This document shows, in pieces, positions 35,401 to 46,168 of a stretch of 64,000 nt of DNA. Below the pieces are notes generated by a model. That model ran no database searches. It was not told where the DNA came from and worked only from the letters and a program-made list of their open reading frames with translations. How positions within the stretch are numbered: position 1 is the first letter of the stretch; the number at the start of each line of letters is the position of its first letter. The translations under genes were made by a program, and so were the position numbers. Origin of the DNA: Bolinopsis microptera (Eukaryota > Ctenophora > Tentaculata > Lobata > Bolinopsidae); NCBI RefSeq assembly GCF_026151205.1, contig NC_087078.1, forward strand, positions 2,727,675-2,791,674, in the 5' to 3' direction.

Positions 35401-38400
35401 TCAAGTACCTACAAAATATGTTACTTTAAACATCAAGTACCTACAAAATATGTTACTTTAAACAAGTACCTACAAAATATGTTACTTTAAACATTTAATT
35501 GCATTTAAACTCGAAATTTAAGCCTTAAATCTATGTAAATATGTAATATGTATAACTTAAACATCATTGGTCCTGGGGGGAAATGTGTAGTGTTCCCGTT
35601 TGCCCAAGAATCATTACTTGAACAATGCTACTAATAAATAATATTCCGATCCGGATATTCCTTTAAACATACATTGACAGTAATACTTGAACACTGGACA
35701 GTAATAATTTACTGCAACTTGAAACATTCGAGTGAATGTTAAGTTAACCTTGTCAGAAGGACAGAAGCAGCCCTCAACACAGGGAAGAGTACAGGCTTTA
35801 GTGGTGAAGTAGTTGCTGCAAGTGGACACGCAAGCTGTACCACAGGAGTTGTACTCCATACCAATGGGACAAGTTTCAGCTGAAATTAACAACAGTGTTA
35901 ATTATACAAGTTGTGTCTGATCGTACACATTCAAATGATTCTTAATGGGTACAGTAAACTGAAGCCAAGAACATTATTGGATTATAGTCATAAATTAATA
36001 TGGTCCAAGTTATTCAGTTATTGCAATAGTATAAGTCACTTACGATAGTCAGTACAGATGGAGCTAGGCTTCCAGTCAAGGTCCAAAGCGTACTCCTCTT
36101 TGCAGTTCATGAAGTAAGCTGAGAGTGATGAGCATGTGCATCGACTAAGGTTGTCTTCAGAACAAGAGCAAACATCAGCAATACACATGTCGTAGTAACC
36201 GTGGTTATCTTCACATTGGTCAGAGTATTGCTGAAATTAGAAATCATTAACAATTATGCAATGATGGAGCCAACAAACATTTTATGAACTATTTAACTGA
36301 ACTTCAAGTCACATACTTTTAGTTACAATATTTTACGATTTATACGATGTTAACTTAGCAAGCGTTTGGTAATAAACGATTAAAGGTTAGTCAGGAAACC
36401 TTGATAAGTTCGCAATCATTCTGAGCTTGTTTCTCTCTATCTCCACTGCAAGTTACTGCTGAGTAAGCTTCAGAGTCACAGGTAGCCTGTAAGAAATTCT
36501 CTGTCAGATAATAAACAAAAAATCGAACACTAACTTTTAAATTTGACAATTTTTCAGCATAAAATATTTATTAAGGCTGAAAAGTGACATGTCAGGCACA
36601 GACTAAGGATGGGGCTAATGCTGAGATGAGGATTTATAAAGAGGGTTAGAGTTAATCAGAATTAAGAGATCATGAAATTAAGGTTCAGGAGTTACTGTTA
36701 TTTGTTTCTCTGACCATCAAACTTGATCCAAAAACAGGATAAATCAGCATCAGCGAAATTAAACTTACATCTGTCTGCCAAGACTTGGCGAATGCGTCGC
36801 CATCATTGAGCTGTGCTCCGAGTTTACTGAGCATGTCGTTAGTTCCGTCTCCGTCAAAGTCACCACAGAGACCTGAAACAATTACACTGTAAAAGACAAA
36901 TGATTGCACCGTTTAGTTCATTTCACCAGGATTGTAGTTATTGGTATTAACGAGAAAGTGGTTAAAGCCTCTCTTAATACGTATCAGCGGTTAACCGATC
37001 AGCTCGCAGTTTCGAGCAATCTAACCGGAGTGCTGTCACGTGTCACAAAACTACACCACTACCCTGCTGTTAGACACAGCAGTGAGATTGTAAACATGAT
37101 AAAGCCACATATATCACCGCCGTAATGCAAGGCACCTAATTCAAAGGCAAATTCAAACTCAAGTAATGTTGATTGACCATGGTCCATGAGTCAAATAGAG
37201 TCATGAATCGCCGAGAGGCTGCGGAGTGAAAATTTTAAATATCGAAATGCGATCGAAACGCTCGATTCAGCGACCGAAAACTCTTGCTCATGTCAACAAC
37301 AACATTTACAAAACATACGCGCGGCGCTTATACAGCCAATATGGAAGTCAAGTAATTTTTCTTCACTGTTTTAAATTTATTTAAAAATAATATGTTTAAC
37401 AATCAAAAATAATTTCAAAGCTAAAAAATTATGAATTTATAATTTACAATTTATATTTAAAAGTTTGTTTCTAATAGGTTACGCCGCGCAGCTAGCGGCT
37501 TCATAAAAAACCCCCTCGCAATATTTTATACTTATACACAATGATTGTCGCGTTGGATTATGAAAATCATATTATTTTCCGAATCCGGTTTGCCGCCAAG
37601 TTTCGTTCTTATCTGTTCTGTTATCTTATTTGTTCGGGTTATGTTAACCCGTCTTCTTTTTAGTATCGATAGCTTTACTTACTAACTACAGAACCTTACC
37701 TGCATATTAGTTAACCATTTTTACAGTTAATTGCCAGGAGGTTTATCAAACATATTCACATTATTGTGATTGTAAATAAAAGATTGTAAATAAAAGATTT
37801 ATTAGTTTAAGTAATTTTAACGATTTAGTGTACAAAGCTCATGATAGACGTTTATGGAGAAGCTATGGGTGAGTCGAGACTACTCGGCCACTCGATTTTA
37901 TGACTTATTTTCTATTATCTTGTGCTTGCATTATATATAGTTGATTAATAATATTCACATTGCATATTATTACGGTTTCATCTTTTCATCGTCCTTTATT
38001 TGAATTTCAGTACTTGGTAGGTACCGGGCTCCTTAAAAACCAATGACGGATTTATGGAAACTGTACAAGCTTGAAGCTGATTCCTGATTCTATTAATCAC
38101 ATGATCACTATGCTACTACACTGCATTAAACACTAAAGAGCTTGATGTAGCGTGTGTGAGCGTGTGTAAGCTTTGCCATGAGTCTATTGTCTGATCGATT
38201 TCAACCTCATCAAATCAATAGAGTCTCGGCAAGTACGGTATAGCGGTTCACCGCTTTGAGCTTTAAGCTTTCAGTACAGAATATGTAGTATGTACTCTCA
38301 TAATATTTGACTCTATTCAAAACCCACTGGATCAGTAATGATAGATGTATTTGTAATCTTACTCCATATTAAACACACACACACATTCTGCACACAAAGA

Positions 38401-41400
38401 TGCTCTTGGAGATGAGAAGAATTCTCCTGCTTTCAAATAAGAAGATAGTTTAGATTTTGAAACCAATAAAACTGGTTAAAACCCACCAAACTATCTTTAT
38501 TATAAATTCATTGAGGTTATACCGTGTGATCCACAATAATTTCACCTAACTTTCTTAGTAATGAAATCGTCAAAATGGGATTGTACGATCACGAGACATT
38601 TTCAATATTGAAAAGGATGTGTTTGAAAGCGAGCAAGTTAGTTATCAGCTATCTAATATTTATGAGGTAAAACATGTAAAAGAAAAGAACAGCTAGAATA
38701 TAATGTTGGTAGGTATGACAAACTAAAGGCCACTTTGTTCAGAGTTCAGAATACTATAAAATATAAACTATAACGATAAACCTCTTGAATTGTCTATTTT
38801 GGTTATATTTGCCACACCATCTACTTTAGCTCTTGGAAGTCTGACTAAATAAGGGTCTAATAGCGTGATGCCTGTTAATTCGCACTTCCCCTGTTCGACT
38901 TATTCCAATTTCTATGAAATGCTGTAGAAAAGATTGGAATATAGTGTGATTCAGGAACTTTATTGAGCTATAATTGTTAATTTTTGGATAACTGCGAAAT
39001 ATTTGTTTGTTTGTTTGTTGCCTCTTCATGTAAAATTTGTGACAGTAAAATTGAATATCAGAATGCATTGTGTGTCATGAAATTACAACAATACAAAGTT
39101 TTAAACCGTTATTTAACCAAAAATCATAGATTAAGTTTTATAGCGGACCAAAATTACTGGCAAAGCTTCAGTTTTGCTCAAATATGTTGCCAAAAGAACT
39201 TTGAAATTTCGTTGCTGTTCATATAATAATATGATGATCATAGGCGTTGTTTCTAAAAAATAACTGTTCATACTCAATCTTATCTTAATTACACTGTTCA
39301 ATTTAGTCGAGATTACTATATATTCTGACGTCAAAAACAGAATAGGGTAAAGTTCCACTTGCAACAGAAGTGCCGTAAGATATAATCTGTTCGTTAAAAT
39401 CTGTTCTAGGACCGACCTTACAAACAATCTGTATTTTAGGGCAAAAAACTACAAAGTGCCGGATTAAGCAATAAGCCTTGTTGACCTCTAGAGACTAGAG
39501 AGTTATGTATTGCTTTGTTGTTTCAGTCATATTCATTATGTACACAATATGTTAAGTATACATTTTCGTATTTGGAAGTAAGGACAACAGAATTTCATGG
39601 GTCAAAATACCGCGAAAACGTCAGGAGTTCATGAATCCGAGATTTTGGAAACATTTTGGAAACATGTGTCAGAATTGTGTCAGAATTGTGTCCGATTTGG
39701 AAACATGCCCTTGTAGCCGCAATTATGCCTGGACTGACTTGAAATCGATCTGGTATGGTAGAGGGACATGTGTACTAACATTTCTAACCACTCAGAAGTG
39801 CGAAATATTGCCCTGGTTCATGGAATGAACGAAATGAACAACAAATGAACATTATCCTAGAATCGCCTAAAATGAGCTGAAACCGATTGGGATCGATTGG
39901 TATTGATACCACAAGTGTCCCAGAGAAGTTTGGTGGGTCTAGCATGTTCAGAAAGGGCTCTGGGGCAATGTTTCCATTTTTGTGTCAGAGTAGTTAAGCT
40001 CGTGGAAACATTTGAGTGGTTAGAAATGTTAGTACACATGTCCTTCTACCACACCAGATCGAATCCAAGTCAGTTCAGGCATAATTGCGGCTACAAGGGC
40101 ATGTTTCCAAATCGGACACAAATGTTTCCATGAGCTCAACTACTCTGACACAAAAATGGAAACATTGCCCCAGAGCCCTTTCTGAACATGGTAGACCCAC
40201 CAAACTTCTCAGGGACACTTGTGGTATCAATACCAATCGATCCCAATTGGTTATAGTTCATTTTAGGCGATTCTAGGATAATGTTCATTTTTTGTTCATT
40301 TCGTTCATTCCATGAACCAGGGCAATATTTCGCACTTTTGAGTGGTTAAAAATGTTAGTACACATGTCTCTCTACCATACCAGATTGAATCCAAGTCAGG
40401 TCAGGCATAATTCCGGCTACAAGGGCATGTTTCCAAATCGGACACAAATGTTTCCACGAGCTCAACTACTCTGACACCAAAATGGAAACATTGCCACAGA
40501 GCCCTTTCTGGACATGCTAGACCCACCAAACTTCTCAGGGACACTTGTGGTATCAATACCAACCTATCCCAATCGCTTTAAGCTCATTTCAGGCGATTCT
40601 AGGATAATGTTCATTTTTTGTTCATTTCGTTCATTCTATGAATCATAGAAATATTTCACAGGAAGCTTAAAATGTTAGTACTCAAGCCACTGTATCATCC
40701 CAGGGTAAATCCAGCTCTGTTTACGGACATATACAGCCAAAAACATGTTTCCAAATCGGACACAAATGTTTCCACGAACTCGGATTCATCTTCTGAACGT
40801 CAGTCAACAGCGGCGACTTTACGGACTATTTGTAATGTGTAAGCATCATATAAACGCGCGTCAGAAACGCGCGTCATATAAACATTTAGCTGGCATTGCA
40901 GCGTGCAGCCCTTATCTTTACCCTGTCTCAATATTGATAATTTTACAACGATTAATTATCAATTATTAACTCACCACAAACGCGTTCAGCCATGTCGCTG
41001 GAGATCTCCAAGTAGACTGTACCGACGGTATCGAATCGCAGTGTGAATTCTGAAATGTTATTTTTATGTTTCTATTTCAAAATGCATTCTACCCTTACCG
41101 AGGAGAAAAGTTAGGTACCATCATATTTTCTATTATACTAACTAATCCATCACTGGTTTATTTGCCTCTTGAGTCTTGAGTGTTGTTGCGAGTATACAAT
41201 AGCCGGTTTTCAAAGAGGTTAAAAACTGGTGAGAATTTTACATTGTCGTTAGTTTCACTATACAATCCAATGTTGGAAAACCAGAATAACTCTTGCTAGA
41301 TCAAGTGTCATCACTGTAATCATGAGCATGTTAGAACATGCAGTTACCTGCAGTGCTGACGAGAATGTAGAATCCTGACTTGAGCACGTATATGCTTCCC

Positions 41401-44400
41401 ACACTGGCCGGGACGGCTGTCGGTGCTCCGTTAGCGTATACATTTCCACCTGGAATGATGTTTGTTACACACTGCTATTGTTTGAGGGAGGAGAGGTGCG
41501 CGTTCTGTGTTATTGGGAAGTATAGAACAATTAGTGTTAGAAGCAAAGACATTGTTCCAAGAGTGAAGGTTAAATTGTGACAAATGTATTCCGGTATTAT
41601 AAAGCATTTCATTATTCATGGTGGGAATGTGGCATACTGGTGGAAATGCAGGGTACTGATGGTTACAGTTTTATGCAATCGTATGGTTGAGAGAATAAGG
41701 GATTTTCAACGAGATTCACATTATCATGGGGTGGTTACAGGAAGATTTTAGTGTTCGATGTGATTTATTTACAAGAATTACTTACCAGTTTTGAGAGAAA
41801 CGATGTTGTCGGAGTATTTTATCTCGATACCAGTGACTGCCGACTGACTTCCACCAAGATTCTCCATCTTTACGGAGATCTGAGAAAATGAAAGAAAATT
41901 TAGCATTATTTCAACAATTCTTTCAAAATTGTGTAAATCTGTGACCAATATTAAAACAGCCACATCTATTAATACTTTAATAGAATACTGTTTTAGAATG
42001 CAACGTTTAAGAAGTGGATTGTTTAAGTACCTCGAAGAGCCTCGAGGAAGAGCAATCCTTGGCGATGACGTAGTCACAAGTTCCCTTAGCTTGGAAAGCC
42101 TTGTTATCGAAGGTGATAAAGTGACCATCTCCGAGAACGGAACAAGCTCCTGAAAGATACATTATGGTAAGAAGTTAATTAGTAGAAATTGTTCCCTGTT
42201 AAGTGTAAAGCTTGTTTTGGGTAATGAAACTGCTTATCGTGATTAAGCAGATTTATTTTTCAGGTTTTGGTTTCTCGGTGGAAATAGACGCTTTAAAGTT
42301 TGAACGAAACTGATATAATTTGGAAAAACAGACAAAATCAACAACAGGTATGCACTGATTTATATATTTTAAACATTTATTTCACGTTTAAAGGGTTCAC
42401 TTACCGTCACAGTCGATGTTAGCACAGGCCCAGGCTCCATTTTGACAGCTGCAGCTGGTACATCCTGACGAGGCTGTCTCTCCGTTGGTACACGCTGGGA
42501 TAGCACCCGTCAGTATTAACAACAATACTAACAACAATATTAACAACAGTAACCATCAATATTAACATGTCATCAGATATACTTTGTCGTCTTTGAAATT
42601 TAAAGTACACAGGATCGTGTCCCAGGTTTTCAATTCGTATTCTACATGCTCAAAGATAGAAGTAGGATTATCGTCTGTTCATATGCCTCAACAAGAAGTT
42701 GTGCAACAGACAAATATACCACTATAAGAGGAACTACTCGTAATATTACATACGTGATCCAACTTCGACGGGGTTGCCGACAACTCCGGAGGTAGCACGC
42801 TTGCTGCGCTCCAAGGAGCGCTCAACTCTTTTCTTGATAAGCTCTTCCATTTCACGGTCAACATATAGCACTGAGGAGTGAGAAATTTAAATTGACATCA
42901 CTTATTTGTTTTAGTTTCCCATAGACTATAGAGTACTCGACAGTTATGCACGATAAATTCAACAGTAGTTTATGTAAAGATATTATGTAAAAATGGTCAA
43001 CAACAACATTTCACATGGGATGTAGACAATGACCTAAAAATAGTCATGATACTAAATCTAATCTAATTTGAAATGTATGGTGTATCCTGTACAATGTATA
43101 TTGTAAGATTTTATCTGTAGATCATGTTCTTTTGCCGAGATTAAGTCGTTGGAAAATGACGGTATGGCTGTTATCAAACCACAATCTTCCAAAAATAATC
43201 CAGGATACGATCAAAAATAGTTGGTCGTAATGTACACATAGAAAACCGTATCTTGGGATACGGCGTTCCATGTGTACACTACAACCAACTAGCTTAACAC
43301 GATGTAAAACTAGAATTATAAGATAACAAGTTATGATAAACTAACCAGCGGCACGTTTCTTGCGCTGGCAACGTGCACCCTCGAATCCCTCCTTGCAGAG
43401 GCACTCTCCGGGAGATTTGCACTCGCCGTCGTTGACACAGCCACCGTCGCACACGGCTGAGAAATACAAAAGTTTAGATAAATACGGGGTTTTCGGCAGT
43501 GAAAATATTGAGAGTTTTTGATAAACTTAGCTGTTGAGTTTTCAGGTTTAACTTGAAGTAGGACAGGCTATTCCAATTTTATCTTTAGCAACAGGAACCA
43601 CACTGTGTTACACTGTGTGTTACACTGTGTGTTATACTGTGTGTTACACTGTGTGTTACACTGTGTGTTACACTGTGTGTTACACTGTGCGTTACACTGT
43701 GTGTTACACTGTGCGTTACACTGTGTGTTACACTGTGTGTTACACTGTGTGTTACACTGTGTGTTACACTGTGTGTTACACTGTGTGTTACACTGTGTGT
43801 TACACTGTGTGTTACACTGTGTGTTACACTGTGTGTTACACTGAAGGGTTCTATGAAAGTTTAACAGTTTCAGTAGAGGACTTACGGACAAGACATTTTC
43901 CGTTGCTGTCCTTACTCCAGCCGGCGCAGCAGTTAGCTACCATCTCAACTACCTCGCGTGTCTTTAGCACTGGTACGTCGATCTCAGACCGCCTGAAACA
44001 TTTCAAGTCATGTACAGATCACGGTTATGAAGTTATTAGTTCAATTGCTTGTAGGGACTGCCAGAATATAGGAAATACGTACTTACTTTGCAACCTATAG
44101 CTTAGTAAGACGGGGTTTTTACACTCACTTGATTCGGCGGCAAGGAGTGGTTGATCCGTCCTCTCCCGCACATCTCTCGACGACGAGGGTCTTGATGGAT
44201 CTCTTTTCTATATCTTCATATTCCTCTGATCGTTTGACTTCCTGGGGAAAGAATGGACATTTAGTTAAGATAAAATAGGACATTTTACTTACTTATTTAC
44301 TCCATGATATAATGTCTACATCTACTTTAGATTAAGCCAACCTTAGAAATCATGAGTTAATTTTAGACTACTACCCGCATTCTTGTGCAGATAAGCATAC

Positions 44401-45058
44401 CTGAAGACAGACGTTGTCTCCGGCGCTTCGCTTAGCTTTCTTTATTGATCTGATCTCATTAGGAAGGGAAAGGTCTTCTGATCTGAAACATAATATTGTG
44501 TCAGGGATTCAACTATCGGTTTAAAATACCAAATTGGTCTGTTTTTTCCCCTTAAAATTATCCAGCAGTGGATATATTGAGATTATAATATTGAGATTTA
44601 TGATATTAAACATTTAAGCTATGTTGAATGATCATAATGATCTTAAGATCATTCAGAATCGGTCATATTTTCAGACATTGGTGAGGCACCTAGTGGCTCA
44701 TATGAGAATAGAGATGGATTCCATTGGAAAGGATTTGGCCAATTTATCCAAGGTTTATAATATCTAATATCATTTTTACTCGATGTCGTTCATGTTATAC
44801 AAGGGTGGAATATCATGGATCTCCATGTTTAATTGAAAATCTCAATACATAATAATTAACACAATTCATTTTATACAATCGTTAAAGCGGGAATACAAAT
44901 TCACACAAAAGTTAGAATTGGTAAAAAAACTAACGAAGTTTAAAGTGATTGATTAGATATCTTAGCTAATTGTAAAAGTAATTTGGAAGGTTTACTCACA
45001 AGGAAAGGTTAGAGGTTAGAAGGATTATCAGAAGAACAGAAATAGGCGCAATTCGCAT
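19668..45058 (-). CDS. Complete 45-exon secreted mucin-like gene (VWD-C8-TIL x3, PTS, DNRLRE-like x2, cystine knot)
   Basis: Joining 45 exons gives 10,971 nt, that is 3,656 residues plus stop, with GT/AG at every junction and consistent phase throughout. Order in residues: signal peptide 1-20; Cys-rich N-terminus to about 120; EGF-like 121-157; three VWD-C8-TIL assemblies about 227-561, 562-925 and 1000-1332; Ser/Thr/Pro domain 1333-3075; two DNRLRE-like modules 3083-3481; Thr-rich linker; C-terminal cystine knot 3505-3656. This is the layout of gel-forming mucins: secreted, disulphide-polymerised through D domains and the cystine knot, and O-glycosylated on the PTS region. The start is the ATG at 45058, chosen because it opens a hydrophobic signal peptide ([20 protein letters not shown]) and ends in a GTGAGT donor. 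A possible acceptor (TTTGTAG) 10-15 bases upstream suggests a spliced 5' untranslated exon. The gene is divergent from a paralogue starting at 49606. Exons are listed under the domain entries. Confidence 0.9.
20553..20580 (+). repeat. Poly-G run in a mucin intron
   Basis: About 23 consecutive G, one A, then GGGG on the plus strand, in the intron between exons 42 and 43 (a C run in the transcript). The length may be an assembly estimate. Confidence 0.85.
20601..23127 (-). CDS. Two DNRLRE/TGF-beta-propeptide-like modules between PTS and cystine knot
   Basis: Exons 34-42: 23127-22943, 22763-22605, 22453-22334, 22178-21996, 21884-21734, 21541-21441, 21312-21196, 20977-20800, 20671-20601. Residues about 3083-3504. 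Two copies share a pattern. Copy 1 has [38 protein letters not shown] and RYYSF. Copy 2 has [49 protein letters not shown] and APEMSIC. The succession KFDL, PW-E--VTW, a W-containing helix, N/DYG-xL and the late YYS/PEM block is what I know from the DNRLRE (CBM96-like) beta-sandwich family and, more distantly, TGF-beta propeptides. The exon 42 segment is a Thr-rich linker. The assignment comes from motifs alone. The modules are few in Cys and acidic, which is unlike the VWD4/VWC region normally found here in mucins. Confidence 0.6.
23264..28435 (-). CDS. Giant single PTS exon of the minus-strand mucin (5,172 nt)
   Basis: Exon 33, phase 1 to phase 1, about 1,724 residues, almost only Ser, Thr and Pro. 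It begins after the acceptor at 28436 and ends at PIPRCDAPQ before the donor at 23263. Two unit lengths alternate: [14 protein letters not shown] (14 residues, 42 nt) and PSSSSSTTT (9 residues, 27 nt). A non-repetitive spacer containing [13 protein letters not shown] and [11 protein letters not shown] recurs about six times (near 24.1, 24.7, 25.4, 25.8, 26.5 and 28.3 kb), giving a higher-order structure. A 435-bp direct duplication covers about 25.0-25.9 kb. Several units in 27.1-27.9 kb replace Ser-Thr with Arg-Glu ([10 protein letters not shown]). Such domains are the substrate for dense O-glycosylation. There is no stop or frameshift over the whole length. Long open frames on the other strand are by-products of the repeat. 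Confidence 0.95.
28555..30738 (-). CDS. VWD3-C8-TIL3 exons and start of the PTS region (minus-strand mucin)
   Basis: Exons 26-32: 30738-30553, 30422-30239, 30052-29868, 29684-29545, 29276-29077, 28952-28785, 28632-28555. Exon 26 starts with a VWC-like [10 protein letters not shown]...C, then the VWD opens with [20 protein letters not shown]. The GDPH tetrapeptide is the motif that undergoes autocatalytic Asp-Pro cleavage in some mucin D domains. The calcium-site/CGxC region is [16 protein letters not shown] in exon 28. The C8 part has [20 protein letters not shown], and TIL3 has [19 protein letters not shown]. Exon 32 is a short Ser/Thr exon. The equivalent exons of the paralogue have similar phases. 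Confidence 0.9.
30903..35408 (-). CDS. VWD2-C8-TIL2 and VWC-like exons (minus-strand mucin)
   Basis: Exons 16-25: 35408-35302, 34791-34591, 34293-34166, 34039-33936, 33440-33286, 33090-32934, 32753-32621, 32414-32303, 32123-32024, 31061-30903. Exon 16 closes TIL1 and opens a VWC-like linker ([14 protein letters not shown]). VWD2 begins [20 protein letters not shown], with no GDPH, and has [17 protein letters not shown] in exon 20. C8 cysteines occur in exons 21-22 ([17 protein letters not shown]). TIL2 is [18 protein letters not shown] in exon 23, followed by [10 protein letters not shown] and CPCVYND. Exon 25 is a Cys-rich VWC-like module ([14 protein letters not shown]). The acceptor of exon 16 lies in a triplicated 30-32 bp sequence. 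Confidence 0.88.
31646..31720 (-). other. Near-perfect 75-nt intronic hairpin
   Basis: Bases 31652-31676 and 31690-31714 are inverted repeats of 25 bases with a single mismatch, separated by a 13-base loop. Three more imperfect pairs extend the stem to 31646/31720. It lies in the intron between exons 24 and 25. The shape resembles a microRNA precursor or a very small foldback element; no homology supports either. Confidence 0.6.
33700..33825 (+). mobile_element. Possible 3' end of a retroelement in a mucin intron
   Basis: GAGCGGGATATAAATACC followed by TCATTTCATTTCATTTTATT (about 33781-33823) looks like the 3' terminus and pentanucleotide tail of a CR1/L2-type LINE or a SINE that borrows it. 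No coding part or target duplication was seen, so this is tentative. Confidence 0.3.
35401..35493 (+). repeat. Triplicated 30-32 bp sequence containing the exon 16 splice acceptor
   Basis: Three tandem copies start at 35401, 35433 and 35465 (AAGTACCTACAAAATATG and following bases). Each contains, on the minus strand, TTTTGTAG/GTACTTG, that is the acceptor and first bases of exon 16. The exon-proximal copy gives the correct phase. Confidence 0.9.
35749..42149 (-). CDS. VWD1-C8-TIL1 exons (minus-strand mucin)
   Basis: Exons 8-15: 42149-42031, 41879-41786, 41449-41348, 41049-40975, 36872-36769, 36486-36400, 36230-36044, 35879-35749. VWD1 opens [19 protein letters not shown] (GDGH, not GDPH) and carries the [16 protein letters not shown] site across the exon 11/12 junction. 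C8 residues are in exons 13-14 ([18 protein letters not shown]). TIL1 in exon 15 is [18 protein letters not shown] and [11 protein letters not shown]. The intron between exons 11 and 12 is 4.1 kb, several times larger than its neighbours, and contains a foldback repeat. Confidence 0.88.
36873..40974 (-). other. Large intron between exons 11 and 12 (4.1 kb)
   Basis: No exon or RNA gene was found on either strand. The 5' two thirds of the plus-strand view (36873-39600) is AT-rich unique sequence with an (AC)n run near 38373 and TTTGTTTGTTTGTTTG at about 39003. The remainder is a foldback/tandem repeat, listed separately. Confidence 0.5.
39692..40780. repeat. Foldback repeat: 323-bp inverted arms plus direct copies with a roughly 320-bp period
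   Basis: 39692-40014 is an imperfect inverted repeat of 40119-40441, with equal 323-bp arms and a 104-base spacer. The unit GGGCATGTTTCCAAATCGG then occurs as direct copies (ATGTTTCCAA at 40101, 40427 and 40745, periods 326 and 318). So there is one copy in one orientation and two to three in the other. The pentamer-rich GGAAACA motif is frequent. No open frame of note. Confidence 0.8.
42405..45058 (-). CDS. Signal peptide, CCxGW region, EGF-like and linker exons (minus-strand mucin)
   Basis: Exons 1-7: 45058-45000, 44482-44401, 44241-44129, 43992-43886, 43456-43346, 42870-42754, 42494-42405. Exon 1 is the signal peptide. Exons 2-4 form a Cys-containing region ending [14 protein letters not shown]; a CCxGW tail is what closes EMI domains, so an EMI-like fold is possible but not certain. 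Exon 5 is one EGF-like module ([19 protein letters not shown] then GFEGARC), flanked by phase-1 introns. It is followed at once by RKKR, a candidate furin-type site; other dibasic sites are KRS, EKRS and SKRA. Exon 6 is a charged linker and exon 7 a VWC-like [13 protein letters not shown]. Confidence 0.87.
43219..43290 (-). other. 72-nt intronic hairpin
   Basis: 34-base arms 43219-43252 and 43257-43290 pair with five mismatches around a TTGG loop. It lies in the intron between exons 5 and 6. Could be a tiny MITE or structured RNA; nothing else supports a function. Confidence 0.55.
43601..43843 (+). repeat. 12-bp minisatellite (TACACTGTGTGT)n in the intron before the EGF exon
   Basis: About twenty near-identical 12-bp units with two GTGC variants. 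The length is a multiple of three, so all frames look open and give spurious Cys/Val/Leu/His proteins. Confidence 0.95.
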
Positions 45059-46158
45059 TGCTTGGAACTCTACAAAGAGAGTTTGGAATCCTTTTCTCTA
45101 CCTTGTATAATTGCAAATCGTAGAACCGGCTATAATGGTCGCAGGTTTTCAATAGCTACTGTAAATATTATTTATGAAATTTAAAAATTAAAAAAAAGTT
45201 ATTTTTATTTTATTATTATTTATTTTTTTAAAAGTTTTTATTTTTTTATTACATAAAATAATGAAAGCCTATTATTAAAAGTTAAAAAGTAGAAAGCAAA
45301 ATTGTGGGTTGCTATATTATAACCGTGCGTTTAAAAATAATGATTAATTTTTTATTCAAAATGTGAATCTGAGATTGGTTTGTTTGTTGGTCGATAGGTT
45401 CAGAATGAAAATTTTGCTGACAGAACTTGCAAAAACTGTGCTGGTGAAATGCTTATTCATCTTTTCTTTACTAACTGCGGAGGAAGATATCTTGGAAAAT
45501 CCATCCATTATTGAGCACAATGCACATGATGATTGATGATGACAGATTCAAAAGGTTAGTGGAAATGAATGCGTTTTATCGATGATGATCCATGGAGGGT
45601 TCGTTGCATTCGGGGTTTTGTGGCTGAAGTGTTCATCGTCCCTCATGATTATGAAAATTCTTATTCAATAGATGGTTGATTGGCAGTATGACTGACTCCC
45701 CGATTGCAACATTTACGTCAAAATGGCTGATCAGCTGAATCCTTCATTCAAAGGGAGAAATCTTGATGAGAAATGTTTATCGTTGATGATAAAATGTCCA
45801 TTGACGAATTTGAAGTTGAACTGATTGAAGTCTTTTGAATTGATGATAATATGGGTGACAACACGCGATTTTAAGTCCATCCTCTTGACTTTTTCCGACA
45901 TAAAATCACTCAATATTACAGTAAGATAACAATAAAACTCGTCAACGAAAATCCCGCTAAAATAGGGACGAAAAATCATGAAAATTGGGCTGTGAACGCG
46001 AGTAGGGAGTGTATAAAATAAATAAATTTACTAACTATAGCATACAAACACCGTGTGAGTCCCTGGAGTGTGGATAATCTAAGCCTCATGGAACGGCGTT
46101 AGTTTTAGCCGGGTAGAGGCTTAGAAAATGGATCAATGTTCTCTGAGGACACGTGCAG

Positions 46159-46168
46159 GTCACGTGAC
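46159..46168. promoter_or_regulatory. GTCACGTGAC palindromic E-box
   Basis: A perfect 10-base palindrome matching the CLEAR/M-box class bound by MITF/TFE bHLH-Zip factors in animals. It lies 1.1 kb upstream of the minus-strand mucin. Function is inferred from the motif only. Confidence 0.35.

Noticed and set aside
43568-44100. Cys/Asn/Thr/Gln and Cys/Tyr/Thr/Val repeat proteins
   Set aside because: Produced by the 12-bp minisatellite in an intron; all frames are open by arithmetic.
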